This document shows, piece after piece, positions 1-8,147 of a DNA stretch of 17,526 nucleotides. The notes below the pieces were generated by a model. It did no database searches, was not told the origin of the DNA, and worked only from the letters and a program-made list of their open reading frames with translations. Each line of letters begins with the position of its first letter. The stretch's first letter is position 1. Location: assembly GCA_029548585.1 (NCBI GenBank), contig JAKPNC010000041.1, positions 1 through 17,526 on the forward strand, given 5' to 3'. The DNA comes from a bacterium (GTDB lineage: Bacteria; Ratteibacteria; UBA8468; B48-G9; JAFGKM01). A program made the translations under genes and the position numbers.

Positions 1-1333
1 CTGTAAAGGCGTCCGGGAATCTTTCGCTGACGGCCGTGTTCAGCTTTTTCAGAAAATTGACGGCCTCGATGTTCTCGTTGCCCCCGTACTCGTTGGGAAT
101 CCATTCCCCCTTCTTTCTCGAGTAATCAAGGTAGAGCATCGAGGCGACCCCGTCCACTCTCAGGGCGTCTATGTTATAACTCTCCAGCCAGTTCAGGGCG
201 CTTCCGGAAAGGAAGCTGGCCACCTCGTGTCTGCCGTAGTTGAATATGGCGCTTTTCCAGTCGGGATGCTCTCTCTTGCGGGGGTCGAAATGTTCGAAAA
301 GGTGTGTTCCGTCGAAAGAGTACAGGCCGAAAGAATCCTTGGGAAAATGTGCCGCGGTCCAGTCCATTATCACGCCGATTCCTTTTTCATGCAGGCTGTC
401 AACGAGGTATCTGAAATCGTCCGGGGAGCCATGCCTGCTTGTGGGGGCGAAGTATCCGGTGGACTGGTATCCCCAGGACGAATCGAGCGGATGCTCTCCG
501 AGGGGCATGAACTCCACCCAGTTGAAGCCCGTATCCTTAAGGTATCCCGGAAGATCCCCGGCCATTTCCCTGTACCCGATGAAGCCGTCCCCCTTTTTCT
601 TCCATGAGCCGGCATGGATCTCGTAGATGGCTACGGGACGGGAGCAGATGTCTCCTGTCTCGATCCTGCCGTTTTTCCACCTGTACCCGGACGAGTATGT
701 TACCGAGGCGTTCCCCGGTCTTTTCTCGAAGAAGCTTCCGAAAGGATCGCTTTTCACCAGGAGCGAAGAGCCTGTCCTGATCTCGAACTTGTAAAGGCAG
801 TATTCCCTCACACCCGGGACGAAAAGTTCCCATATGCCGGATCTCCCGGTGGATTTCATCTGGTGTATCCTGCCGTCCCACCTGTTGAAATCCCCTACAA
901 CGCTGACACCCCTTGCATTTGGCGCCCAGACGGAAAAGTTGAAACCTTCAATCCCGGCAACCTGCCTGCGGTGGGCTCCCAGTTTCCTGTGTATTTCCAG
1001 GTGGTTGCCTTCCGCGAAGAGATAAAAATCGTAATCGGTGAATACCGATGAGTCGAAGGAATAAGGGTCGTATTCCACAGATGTAATCCCGCCGTGTGAC
1101 TCTATTTCCAGCTGATAGGCAAACCTTTCCCGGAATACTCCCTCATATATGCCCTGGCCGGTTCCCTGGTCAGGAAGAGGATGCTTTTTTCCATCGTTAA
1201 GACTTACAGCCGCCACCCTGAGAGCGTCGGGCCTGAAGACCCTCAGTATCCATGAACCCTTTTCCATGTGCCAGGAAAGGACCCCGAAAGGGTCGTGAGA
1301 TTGACAAAGCCGCAGCCTTTCTATACTATCCAA
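1..1333 (-). CDS. glgB: 1,4-alpha-glucan branching enzyme GlgB (GH13), 3' end outside the window
   Basis: Transfers alpha-1,4 glucan segments to alpha-1,6 positions during glycogen synthesis in the cytoplasm. About 444 residues are present. The N1/CBM48-like region carries SHDPFGVLSWH and RVFRPDA, followed by a second CBM48 with FSVWAPNA and VVGDFNRWDG. The GH13 barrel has motif I as DWTAAHFP and motif II as DALRVDGVASMLYLDYSR, with the nucleophile Asp near residue 394 (E. coli D405). GEWIPNEYGGNEN follows, as in true GlgB. The window ends before the acid/base Glu and the C-terminal domain. The start is TTG at 1333: AAGGA lies 9 nt upstream, and this start retains the conserved HDPF.VL segment that the later ATG at 1267 would remove. 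It overlaps the GH57 stop by 13 nt, so translation is probably coupled. It is the last visible gene of the glycogen operon. Identity is near certain; the start is likely. Confidence 0.95.
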   Translation of the reverse strand, partial: MDSIERLRLCQSHDPFGVLSWHMEKGSWILRVFRPDALRVAAVSLNDGKKHPLPDQGTGQGIYEGVFRERFAYQLEIESHGGITSVEYDPYSFDSSVFTDYDFYLFAEGNHLEIHRKLGAHRRQVAGIEGFNFSVWAPNARGVSVVGDFNRWDGRIHQMKSTGRSGIWELFVPGVREYCLYKFEIRTGSSLLVKSDPFGSFFEKRPGNASVTYSSGYRWKNGRIETGDICSRPVAIYEIHAGSWKKKGDGFIGYREMAGDLPGYLKDTGFNWVEFMPLGEHPLDSSWGYQSTGYFAPTSRHGSPDDFRYLVDSLHEKGIGVIMDWTAAHFPKDSFGLYSFDGTHLFEHFDPRKREHPDWKSAIFNYGRHEVASFLSGSALNWLESYNIDALRVDGVASMLYLDYSRKKGEWIPNEYGGNENIEAVNFLKKLNTAVSERFPDAFT

Positions 1334-3306
1334 TTTTCTTCATCCTTGAAGGTTATCCTGAAATTTTCAGTTGACGGTATCCTGAAACGCCTGCCGTCTA
1401 CCGTTACCACGAATATGCCGAAAGATACCGTTCCGGAGTCCTTGCCTGCGAGATGTCTCGGAATGGCTATCTCGATTATTTCCTGCGCGGCATAAACGAT
1501 TCCTCCGTCTCCATGGCCTCCCGTTATCTCGAAATTTCTCTCTTCAGGCCATCCGAGAGATATGGTTATTCTGAGATCCCCTGCATTTTTTGAGTCTATC
1601 CTGACGAAAATATTTTTCTCGTCGTAACCATAGTAAATCTTTTCCAGGGGGAATCCAACAGGCCTGAACGTTGCCCACATGGCAGAAGGATCGGCTTCAA
1701 TGGCGTTTGACCATTCGTAAAAATGGGTATTCCTGCCGTCTATCACGGGACTTATGTATGGAATCCTTTCGTTTTTCTGGAGGTTTTCAACGGGGGAAAG
1801 GATCTCCTCCGGAGGGGGGTTCCCTGTTATCCCGTAAATATTGCCCAGGGAGTTTCGAAAATAGAGGTCGAACCTCTTTTTAATCTTCGCCTCGGCCGGA
1901 AGGCTGTACCACCAGAACCAGTCGCTGCTTTCTGAAAGGAGTATTTCCCTGCGGAGGATTTTCTTTTTTTCTTCGCCAATCAAGCCTTGAGACGTTTCTG
2001 CGTGTTTCCTTGCGCGGCCCAGCATTTCCCACGCCCTGTTGGCTGCCGGCTTTCCTATCCAGTTGTCAAAGTTGTTTCCCATCCAGCTGCCCGGTGAGAT
2101 GCTCTCAAGCTTTCCCCTGTGGAGCCCTTTTTCTTCAATGGCTTCCGAAAAGGTTAACATCCTTATCCTGCTGCTTTCCCCGATCATCCCGTAGAGAGAA
2201 GAAAGGAAACGGGCTCCGTGTTCCGGGTAGAAATCCCATGGGTTCTCCCCGTCGAGTATTACCGCAACCATCCTCTCCTCATCCCCTTTTCCCGCCTCTT
2301 CTATCTTTCCCAGGAAATCCGAAGCCGCTTCTTCCTCTTTCGTGTGCTGGTAGGCGAATCCAATGAGGTCTGACAGCCCGTGGTCCCTGAAGAATATGGA
2401 AAGGCCATCCCTGAAGTCCCATATGGAATAGTGGAGTCCCTGTGACTGCCGGTTAAGGGTTCCGGACAGAAGGCTCTCGTCCGAGGCTGTCCACCTTATC
2501 CCGGAGGAGTGGAAGAGTTTCAGCGTCTCGTCGTCCAGGCTTCCTTCCGGCGGCCATATGCCCGCAGGCCGGCGGCCGAAAACTCTCTCGTATGAATTGA
2601 TCCCCTCGGCAAGCTGCGCCGAAGCGTCCTCTGGCCGGGAAAAAAGGCCTCCCGGCACGGTCATGGATGTCGAGGTTTTCAAGGCATTGTCGGTATTGAA
2701 AACAAGGGGCATTATGGGGTGAGCAAAAGGACTGGTGCTTATTTCAACCTGGCCGGAGTCCTGCAGTCTTTTATAGAGGGGCAGGGTATTCCTGAGTATC
2801 TCGCTTTCCTTCCTGTAAAGAAACCCTGCGTCTTCCGTGTCAAATCCCCTCCCTTTTCTTAAAAGTCCGGATATTTTTTCATCCCTGAGAACGGGATGGA
2901 AAGATGCAAGATGGAGATATACGTTCAGATCGAAGAGATCCTGCGCCGTGTGGGAGTTGTCCCTGACTTTGCCGGCGAGCAGGAGAAGTCTTCTGTGACT
3001 TCCGAGTACGGGACCCGGAAGCTGGGATATCAGTAGCTCCAGCTTTTCCTTTTCCGGTTCTTTTTCAAGGAGTGTTTCATGGAAATCGTCCCTGGTTTCA
3101 CCTCTCGAGACGGCTTCGAGCTGTTCAATGAGTACCGGGGTAATGTTGAAACAGACCTTTACCCGGGAGTGGCTTGACGCAATCAGGGCCATAGGATAAT
3201 AGTTGAAGATCGTCCGGAAGAGCAGTACAGGGGAATCCAAATTCCCTGTTTCACGGTTAATATACCAGGGCTGGTGCATGTGCCAGAGGATTGAAAGGAA
3301 TACCAT
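1321..3306 (-). CDS. GH57 alpha-glucan hydrolase/transferase (alpha-amylase-like, COG1449 type)
   Basis: Family 57 glycoside hydrolase that should act on alpha-glucan. The exact activity (amylase, amylopullulanase or glucanotransferase) cannot be read from sequence. About 661 residues. It opens with the GH57 signature WHMHQP (residues 8-13). The WPPEGSLDD block places the retaining nucleophile at about Glu254, and ILDGENPWDFYPEHG places the acid/base at about Asp352. The C-terminal third (from about residue 510, PYISPVIDGR) is a beta-rich accessory domain typical of COG1449 proteins. No signal peptide is seen, so it is probably cytoplasmic. The chosen ATG lies 4 nt after the glgA stop and gives the family-like N-terminus MVFLSILWHMHQP. 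A TTG at 3324, overlapping glgA by 14 nt, is the alternative and adds six residues. Its place between glgA and glgB suggests glycogen remodelling or turnover. Confidence 0.9.
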   Translation of the reverse strand: MVFLSILWHMHQPWYINRETGNLDSPVLLFRTIFNYYPMALIASSHSRVKVCFNITPVLIEQLEAVSRGETRDDFHETLLEKEPEKEKLELLISQLPGPVLGSHRRLLLLAGKVRDNSHTAQDLFDLNVYLHLASFHPVLRDEKISGLLRKGRGFDTEDAGFLYRKESEILRNTLPLYKRLQDSGQVEISTSPFAHPIMPLVFNTDNALKTSTSMTVPGGLFSRPEDASAQLAEGINSYERVFGRRPAGIWPPEGSLDDETLKLFHSSGIRWTASDESLLSGTLNRQSQGLHYSIWDFRDGLSIFFRDHGLSDLIGFAYQHTKEEEAASDFLGKIEEAGKGDEERMVAVILDGENPWDFYPEHGARFLSSLYGMIGESSRIRMLTFSEAIEEKGLHRGKLESISPGSWMGNNFDNWIGKPAANRAWEMLGRARKHAETSQGLIGEEKKKILRREILLSESSDWFWWYSLPAEAKIKKRFDLYFRNSLGNIYGITGNPPPEEILSPVENLQKNERIPYISPVIDGRNTHFYEWSNAIEADPSAMWATFRPVGFPLEKIYYGYDEKNIFVRIDSKNAGDLRITISLGWPEERNFEITGGHGDGGIVYAAQEIIEIAIPRHLAGKDSGTVSFGIFVVTVDGRRFRIPSTENFRITFKDEENWIV

Positions 3307-3310
3307 GTTT

Positions 3311-4741
3311 TCAAATATTCGCAAGTTCCCCGTAGAGTTCGAGGTATTTCCCGACAGATGCCTTCCAGGAAAAATCGAGCTTCATGTCATGCTCCGAAAG
3401 GCTTGCCAGGGATTTCCTGTCGATGAAGAGACGGAGAGCCTTTTCAATGCATGCCATCAGTTCCCTGCTTCCCCCGTCAAATGTGAACCCGCTTCCCTTT
3501 CCGGTTTCAAAATCGTACTCTTCGACCGAATCGGCAAGGCCGCCGACTTTCCTGACCACGGGGATCGTGCCGTACTTGAAACTTATGAGCTGTCCGAGTC
3601 CGCATGGTTCGAAACGTGACGGCATCAGGAAAAAGTCGCTTCCCGCGTATATTCTGTGGGCCAGCCCCTCGTTGAAGCCGAAGGTGGCAGAGACATTGGC
3701 CGGGAACTTTTTGTGCAGGGAACCGAGGGCGTCCTTGTAGAATGCGGAACCGTCCCCCAGGACGGCAAACTGTACGTTCTTTCCTATCAGCGTCTCCATT
3801 ATTTCGAGAAGCATATCTATTCCCTTCTGTTCCGCAAGTCTGGTGACCATTCCAAAGAGCGGGATATCCTGTTCCTTTGCAAGTCCGAGTTCTTCCTGGA
3901 GGGATTCCTTGTTTGCCCCTTTCCCCTTGTAAGTCCTGTATTTTTTCTTTATGTACCCGTCAAAGGAAGGGTTCCAGACCGTGTAATCAACGCCGTTGAT
4001 GATGCCGCTCACCTTTCCCGATACCTTTTTGAGAAGACCTTCAAGCCTGTTGCCGAATTCTTCCGTCAGGATCTCCACGGAGTACCTGGGGCTTACGGTA
4101 TTTATGGCATCTGAATGTATTATCCCGGCCTTCATGAAATTCACCGAGCCGTAGAATTCGAGCTCTTCCATAGAGAAATACTTCCAGGGGAGCCCGAGAA
4201 TGCTGAACTTTTCCTGTGGGAAAATGCCCTGGTAACCGAGGTTATGTATGGTGAACAACGTCCTTGCGTCCTGGAAGGAACCGCAGCAGGATTCTTTCAC
4301 GTAGAGAGGCAGTAGGGCCGTATGCCAGTCGTGGCAGTGAAAAACATCCATCCGTATGCCGGATTTTTTCACCGCCTCCAGCACGCCTTTCGCAAAGAAG
4401 GAGAACCTTTCGGCGTTATCAGGATAATCGGTTCCTCCGGGCCCGTATAATTCTTCCCTGTCAAAATACTCCTGCCTTCCTATGAAATATACTCCCGGGT
4501 ATTCCAGGCTGCGGGCAATAGTCCCTTTCTCCTTCCTGCCCTCCCCGAAATCCACTTCTATTTCTTCTTCGTTTTCTGTCCGGAACCTGTTCGCCAGGGC
4601 TTTGTAAAAGGGAATGAAAAGGTAGACGTTGTGCTCTTTCCTGAGGTACTTGTACAGGGATCCGACCACGTCTGCCATCCCCCCTGCCTTTACGAAAGGC
4701 ACTGCTTCTGCCGATACGATGCATATATTCTTTTTTTCCAC
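3311..4741 (-). CDS. glgA: Glycogen synthase GlgA (GT5, ADP-glucose dependent)
   Basis: Elongates alpha-1,4-glucan from ADP-glucose. 476 residues, the usual length of bacterial GlgA. The N-terminal Rossmann half begins with the KxGG motif in VKAGGMADVVG (Lys18, sugar-nucleotide phosphate binding). The C-terminal half carries GMVTRLAEQKG and the GT-B catalytic/donor-binding block SRFEPCGLGQL, with the conserved Glu at residue 378 (E. coli E377). It starts at GTG 4741; an in-frame TAA lies just upstream, so no long extension is possible, and GGGGTG lies about 4 nt upstream. The gap to the URO-D-like gene is 12 nt and the GH57 gene follows directly, so all three are almost certainly cotranscribed. 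All expected motifs are intact. Confidence 0.97.
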   Translation of the reverse strand: MEKKNICIVSAEAVPFVKAGGMADVVGSLYKYLRKEHNVYLFIPFYKALANRFRTENEEEIEVDFGEGRKEKGTIARSLEYPGVYFIGRQEYFDREELYGPGGTDYPDNAERFSFFAKGVLEAVKKSGIRMDVFHCHDWHTALLPLYVKESCCGSFQDARTLFTIHNLGYQGIFPQEKFSILGLPWKYFSMEELEFYGSVNFMKAGIIHSDAINTVSPRYSVEILTEEFGNRLEGLLKKVSGKVSGIINGVDYTVWNPSFDGYIKKKYRTYKGKGANKESLQEELGLAKEQDIPLFGMVTRLAEQKGIDMLLEIMETLIGKNVQFAVLGDGSAFYKDALGSLHKKFPANVSATFGFNEGLAHRIYAGSDFFLMPSRFEPCGLGQLISFKYGTIPVVRKVGGLADSVEEYDFETGKGSGFTFDGGSRELMACIEKALRLFIDRKSLASLSEHDMKLDFSWKASVGKYLELYGELANI

Positions 4742-4753
4742 TATACACCCCGT

Positions 4754-5803
4754 TTATTTTGCTCCTGCAAAACTCTCTATTGCCCTTGAAATGGCAGGAA
4801 GTGTTTCCTGCCACCTGTTTTCGGGTATATCCTCGGTGATGCCAATGATCAGGCGCTTGTCAGGGAGAGAATCCCTTATTAGCCCTGCTGCCGTTTCCTC
4901 CACCACGGATACGGGCGCCAGGTGGAGAGATGACGGAAAATTTATCCATATGGCTTTGCCCTTCCATGCATCGAAAGCTTCTGCCAGTGACATGTCTGTA
5001 TCCGGAGAAGGAGAGAATGCTTCAATGAAATCAAGCCCCGATTTGCCCACCAGGTCGGCCCAGATCCTGTTGTTCCCATCCAGGTGGGTTCCAAGGAACT
5101 TGCCGTGCCGGTGAAAAACATCGGCCACCTCGTTGAGCAGTGGCAGAACGTATTTCTCAAACCTCTCCCTGCCCATTACGCTTCCGGTCTCATTGCCCCC
5201 GAAGTTTGCATGGAGGGCAGGAGATGCGGCCGCAATGGGCAGAATCTTCCTTATGTTTTCAAGCATTGCATTGAAGAGCTTTTCAACCTCGTCCCGCCTT
5301 TCCGCCCATTCGACTGCAAATGTCTCTAAGCCCATGTATGAAACCATTATTTCATGAAGTGGATTTGCCCCGACGACGGCTCTCTGGATGAAATCTTCCC
5401 CGAGCATCTTTTCGTCCCTGAGGAAAGGAGCGTAATCAGGCTCGAAATGCTGGTCCCTGATAAGAAAGATGAGCTTCTTGTAATCTTCGGGTCCCTTGAA
5501 TATGCGTGATATTTTCCAGGTGGTAAAACCTGCGGGCCTGGTTATGGAATACAGGTCCCCGGCAGGAGTTTTCACGGTGTGCCTTACAAGCTGCACGCCT
5601 TTTTCCATGTATTTGTAGCTTTCCGATGTCACGTTGGGGGCATGGGATTTGACCACCGAACGTTTTCTTACAAGGCATATTCCCCGGTTGCGGAGATCTC
5701 TCTCCACGCCGCACTGGGGCAGTTTCTTCTCGTAAATTGTGAAAGGCACCCTGTCTGTCTTTTCTCCCCGCAAAAGGTTTTCAACTCTTTTTTTCGGTGT
5801 CAT
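4754..5803 (-). CDS. URO-D/MtaA superfamily protein, substrate unknown
   Basis: Member of the uroporphyrinogen decarboxylase-like fold superfamily (Pfam URO-D), which contains HemE and cobalamin- or CoM-dependent methyltransferases such as MtaA. 349 residues. It opens with TPKKRVENLLRGEKTDRVPF, a common start for this group. It lacks the HemE signature MRQAGR near the N-terminus, so it should not be called HemE. Where MtaA-type enzymes have a zinc-binding His-x-Cys it has His240-Leu-Asp242 in GTHLDGNN. EAFSPSP and ITEDIPENRWQETLP follow, giving the look of an uncharacterised subgroup. No membrane segment or signal is seen. The ATG at 5803 was chosen over a longer frame beginning at 5890, because AAAGGA lies 6 nt upstream and the longer form would run into galT. 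It sits 11 nt after galT and 12 nt before glgA, inside the glycogen operon. No reaction can be assigned. Confidence 0.85.
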   Translation of the reverse strand: MTPKKRVENLLRGEKTDRVPFTIYEKKLPQCGVERDLRNRGICLVRKRSVVKSHAPNVTSESYKYMEKGVQLVRHTVKTPAGDLYSITRPAGFTTWKISRIFKGPEDYKKLIFLIRDQHFEPDYAPFLRDEKMLGEDFIQRAVVGANPLHEIMVSYMGLETFAVEWAERRDEVEKLFNAMLENIRKILPIAAASPALHANFGGNETGSVMGRERFEKYVLPLLNEVADVFHRHGKFLGTHLDGNNRIWADLVGKSGLDFIEAFSPSPDTDMSLAEAFDAWKGKAIWINFPSSLHLAPVSVVEETAAGLIRDSLPDKRLIIGITEDIPENRWQETLPAISRAIESFAGAK

Positions 5804-5809
5804 TTCATG

Positions 5810-5815
5810 TCCTTT
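5810..5815 (-). promoter_or_regulatory. Ribosome binding site of the URO-D-like gene
   Basis: AAAGGA ends 6 nt before the ATG at 5803. It overlaps the last base of the galT stop codon and decides this start over the upstream in-frame alternative at 5890. Confidence 0.75.
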
Positions 5816-6852
5816 CACATTTTGAGTGATCTTAGAAATTCTGCCGCCTCTTCCGGAGGGGTAGGATTGATATAGAACCCTGTTCCCCACTCGAACCCGC
5901 CCTGTTTCACAAGACGAGGCATTATCTCTATGTGCCAGTGGTAATCCTTTTCAATCGTCTGCCAGTATCCCGGCCTGGAGAACCTGCTCGGAGCGGTATG
6001 CAGCATCAGGTTGTAGGAAGGGTTGTTAAGCCCCCTGGCGATCTTGCCGCAAACTTCTATCAGGAGGTTTCCCAAAAGCTCCCTCTCGCCGGGGGGTATC
6101 GTTTCAAAATCAGGGGAATGCCTGAAGGGAAAGACTGTAATCTCGAATGGAAACCTCGAGGCAAAAGGCGCAACGGCCACAAACGAAGAGTTCTGTGCCA
6201 CGATCCTCTTGTTGCTGTCAATCTCCTGGTTTATGATGTCGCACCATGCGCACCTTTCCTTGTATTCGTAGTATTGCCTCGAACCGATCAGCTCCTCCTT
6301 GACCCTCTTGGGTACAACCGGGGTTGCTATCAGCTGGGAATGGGGGTGGGAAAGGGAGGCTCCTGCCTCCTTGCCTGAATTCTTGAAGACCAGTATGTAC
6401 CTGAACCGGGGATCTTTCTTGAGGTCCGTGGATCTTACCTGGTACGTTTCCAGTATCTGGCTCATCTTCAGAGTGTCGTAATCCTTGATGTCTGCAAACT
6501 CGCCCGAGGAAGTGAAATGCTCGGGTGTCTCTATGATTACCTCGTGGGCGCCTATTCCGTTCATCATGTCGTATAGCCCGATACCTTTCTTATTCAGGTC
6601 CCCTTCAATCCTGAGGGCCGGAAACTTGTTGGGTACGACCCTCACGGCCCAGCCTGGCGTGTTCGGTGCTGATCTATCAGGCCTTACGGCATATATCTCT
6701 ACGGGTGTCTTGTCCTCGTTTCCGGGGCAGAAGGGGCAGAATGTCTGTTTGGGTATTTCAATCGGGCCCGAAAAATCGGAAGGCCTCATCTTTCTTTCGG
6801 TGGCAATCACGACCCATCTCCCTATTACAGGGTCTTTTCTCAATTCTGACAT
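5815..6852 (-). CDS. galT: GalT-family nucleotidylyltransferase (galactose-1-phosphate uridylyltransferase-like)
   Basis: HIT-superfamily enzyme of the GalT group, which swaps a nucleotidyl group between hexose phosphates through a covalent His-nucleotide intermediate. 345 residues. Visible motifs are the N-terminal metal ligands Cys39-x-x-Cys42 (CPFCPGNE), the active-site HPHSQ with His169/His171, a second CxxC at Cys201/Cys204, and the C-terminal HWH at His305/His307. The second CxxC is found in ADP-glucose phosphorylase-like and many thermophile-type GalT proteins; E. coli GalT uses different ligands there. The usual role is Gal-1-P plus UDP-Glc to Glc-1-P plus UDP-Gal. Its position between glgC and glgA also makes an ADP-glucose-linked role possible, but this is inference. 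ATG 6852 is preceded by GGGAGAG. The 77 nt gap from glgC holds a hairpin. The family is certain; substrate specificity is not. Confidence 0.9.
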   Translation of the reverse strand: MSELRKDPVIGRWVVIATERKMRPSDFSGPIEIPKQTFCPFCPGNEDKTPVEIYAVRPDRSAPNTPGWAVRVVPNKFPALRIEGDLNKKGIGLYDMMNGIGAHEVIIETPEHFTSSGEFADIKDYDTLKMSQILETYQVRSTDLKKDPRFRYILVFKNSGKEAGASLSHPHSQLIATPVVPKRVKEELIGSRQYYEYKERCAWCDIINQEIDSNKRIVAQNSSFVAVAPFASRFPFEITVFPFRHSPDFETIPPGERELLGNLLIEVCGKIARGLNNPSYNLMLHTAPSRFSRPGYWQTIEKDYHWHIEIMPRLVKQGGFEWGTGFYINPTPPEEAAEFLRSLKM

Positions 6853-6889
6853 CTCTCTCTCCCATGTTGTTATCCGCAGTCAGCTTTCT

Positions 6890-6908
6890 GGTCCGCAAGC
6901 ATGCGGCC
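6890..6908 (-). other. Intercistronic hairpin between glgC and galT
   Basis: In the transcript sense the stretch reads GGCCGCATGCTTGCGGACC. It has a perfect 5-bp stem CCGCA/TGCGG around a TGCT loop, extended by GG/CC beyond one bulged A. No T-run follows, so it is not a normal intrinsic terminator. It could be an mRNA stability or processing element. A chance hairpin of this size cannot be excluded. Confidence 0.35.
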
Positions 6909-6929
6909 GGCATTTTGTACAGGCTTTTT

Positions 6930-8147
6930 CTACCACTTGTAATTCTTGGGCACCACGGCAACCCCGTTTTCTGAAACGAAGAACCTTTTCCTGTCATATT
7001 CCGGGTTGTATCCTATCTCCGTCCCCCTGGGCACCTGGACATTCTTGTCTATGATAACCTTTTTGAGCCTGGAATACCTGCCCACGTTCACATTGTCGAA
7101 TATTATGCAGTCGTTTATCTCGCAGTAGCTGTTTACCCGCACATTTGTGGAAAGTACACTGTGGTTCACCCTTGCCCCGCTTATGATGCAGCCTCCGGAG
7201 ATCATTGAATCTGTAACTGAAGCTTTCCTGTTTTCCCCTGAAAAAACGGTTTTTGCGGGCGGGAACTGCTCCTGGAATGTCCTGATGGGCCATGACCTGT
7301 CGTAAAGGTTAAGCAGGGGGTCAAGGTTGACAAGGTCCATGTTTGATTCCCAGTAAGAGTCTATCGTTCCAATATCCTTCCAGTATTTCGTTTCCTTCTT
7401 GTTCTCGTCTATGAACCTGTATGCGTAAAGGTTATATTTCCCTATCATCGAGGGGATTATATCTTTGCCGAAATCGTGAGTGCTGTCGGTTCTCTTCGCG
7501 TCATCCATTATATTCCGTATGAGCGCTTCGAGGGTAAAGATGTAAATGCCCATTGATACAAGGCAGAAATCTTCGTTCCCGGGATCTGGAGCGGGTTCTG
7601 AAGGCTTCTCGATGAATTTTGTTATCCTGTCATCTTCAACTTTGAGGACCCCGAACCTGTGGGCGTCTTTTCGTTCCACTTCAAAGACGCTTATTGTCAG
7701 ATCCGCTTTTTTTTCGATGTGCTGCCGGAGCATCCTGTTGTAGTCCATCTTGTATACCTGGTCGCCGGAAAGGATCAATATGTACATGGGTCTTTCGTCT
7801 TCGAGTATGTTCATGTTCTGCAGAACCGAATCAGCGGTTCCCTGGTACCATTCTTCTCCTATCCTTTTTTGTGCCGGAACCATGTCTATGAATTCTCCGA
7901 GCTCCCGTGAAAATATATTCCAGCCTTCCCTTATGTGCCGCTGAAGAGAGAGGGACTTGTACTGGGTGAATACGTATATCTTTCTCAGCCCGGAGTTAAT
8001 CGCATTGCTGAGGGGAAAATCTATGATGCGGTATATGCCGCCGAAAGGCACGGCCGGCTTGGCCCTGTCCTTTGTCAGCGGGTGGAGCCTTTCTCCTTTG
8101 CCTCCTGCCAGTATGAACGTTGTTACTTCCTGTGAGTTTATATTCAT
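6930..8147 (-). CDS. glgC: Glucose-1-phosphate adenylyltransferase GlgC
   Basis: Makes ADP-glucose and pyrophosphate from ATP and glucose-1-phosphate, the committed and usually allosterically controlled step of bacterial glycogen synthesis. 405 residues. The N-terminal nucleotidyltransferase domain carries the pyrophosphorylase signature FILAGGKGERLHPLT and then RAKPAVPFGG.YRIIDFPLSN, plus WYQGTADSV and the sugar-phosphate binding loop FIEKPSEP. The last about 110 residues form the left-handed beta-helix domain, with repeats around SVTDSMISGGCIISG and NDCIIFDNVNVG. The start ATG overlaps the response regulator stop as ATGA and no strong Shine-Dalgarno precedes it, which suggests translational coupling to the regulator. 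It is the first biosynthetic gene of the operon. Confidence 0.97.
   Translation of the reverse strand: MNINSQEVTTFILAGGKGERLHPLTKDRAKPAVPFGGIYRIIDFPLSNAINSGLRKIYVFTQYKSLSLQRHIREGWNIFSRELGEFIDMVPAQKRIGEEWYQGTADSVLQNMNILEDERPMYILILSGDQVYKMDYNRMLRQHIEKKADLTISVFEVERKDAHRFGVLKVEDDRITKFIEKPSEPAPDPGNEDFCLVSMGIYIFTLEALIRNIMDDAKRTDSTHDFGKDIIPSMIGKYNLYAYRFIDENKKETKYWKDIGTIDSYWESNMDLVNLDPLLNLYDRSWPIRTFQEQFPPAKTVFSGENRKASVTDSMISGGCIISGARVNHSVLSTNVRVNSYCEINDCIIFDNVNVGRYSRLKKVIIDKNVQVPRGTEIGYNPEYDRKRFFVSENGVAVVPKNYKW

Noticed and set aside
614..1051. 145-codon open frame on the plus strand
   Set aside because: It lies opposite glgB, whose conserved motifs run through this stretch; the plus-strand product resembles no family.
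4754..5803. Annotation as HemE, uroporphyrinogen decarboxylase of heme synthesis
   Set aside because: It lacks the MRQAGR motif near the N-terminus and sits in a glycogen operon without heme genes.
5804..5890. Longer N-terminus for the URO-D-like protein from an upstream start at 5890
   Set aside because: It would lie largely inside galT, is not family-like, and the AAAGGA site points to 5803.
6485..7054. 189-codon open frame on the plus strand
   Set aside because: It is antisense to galT and glgC, both with intact motifs, and has no recognisable domain or good RBS.
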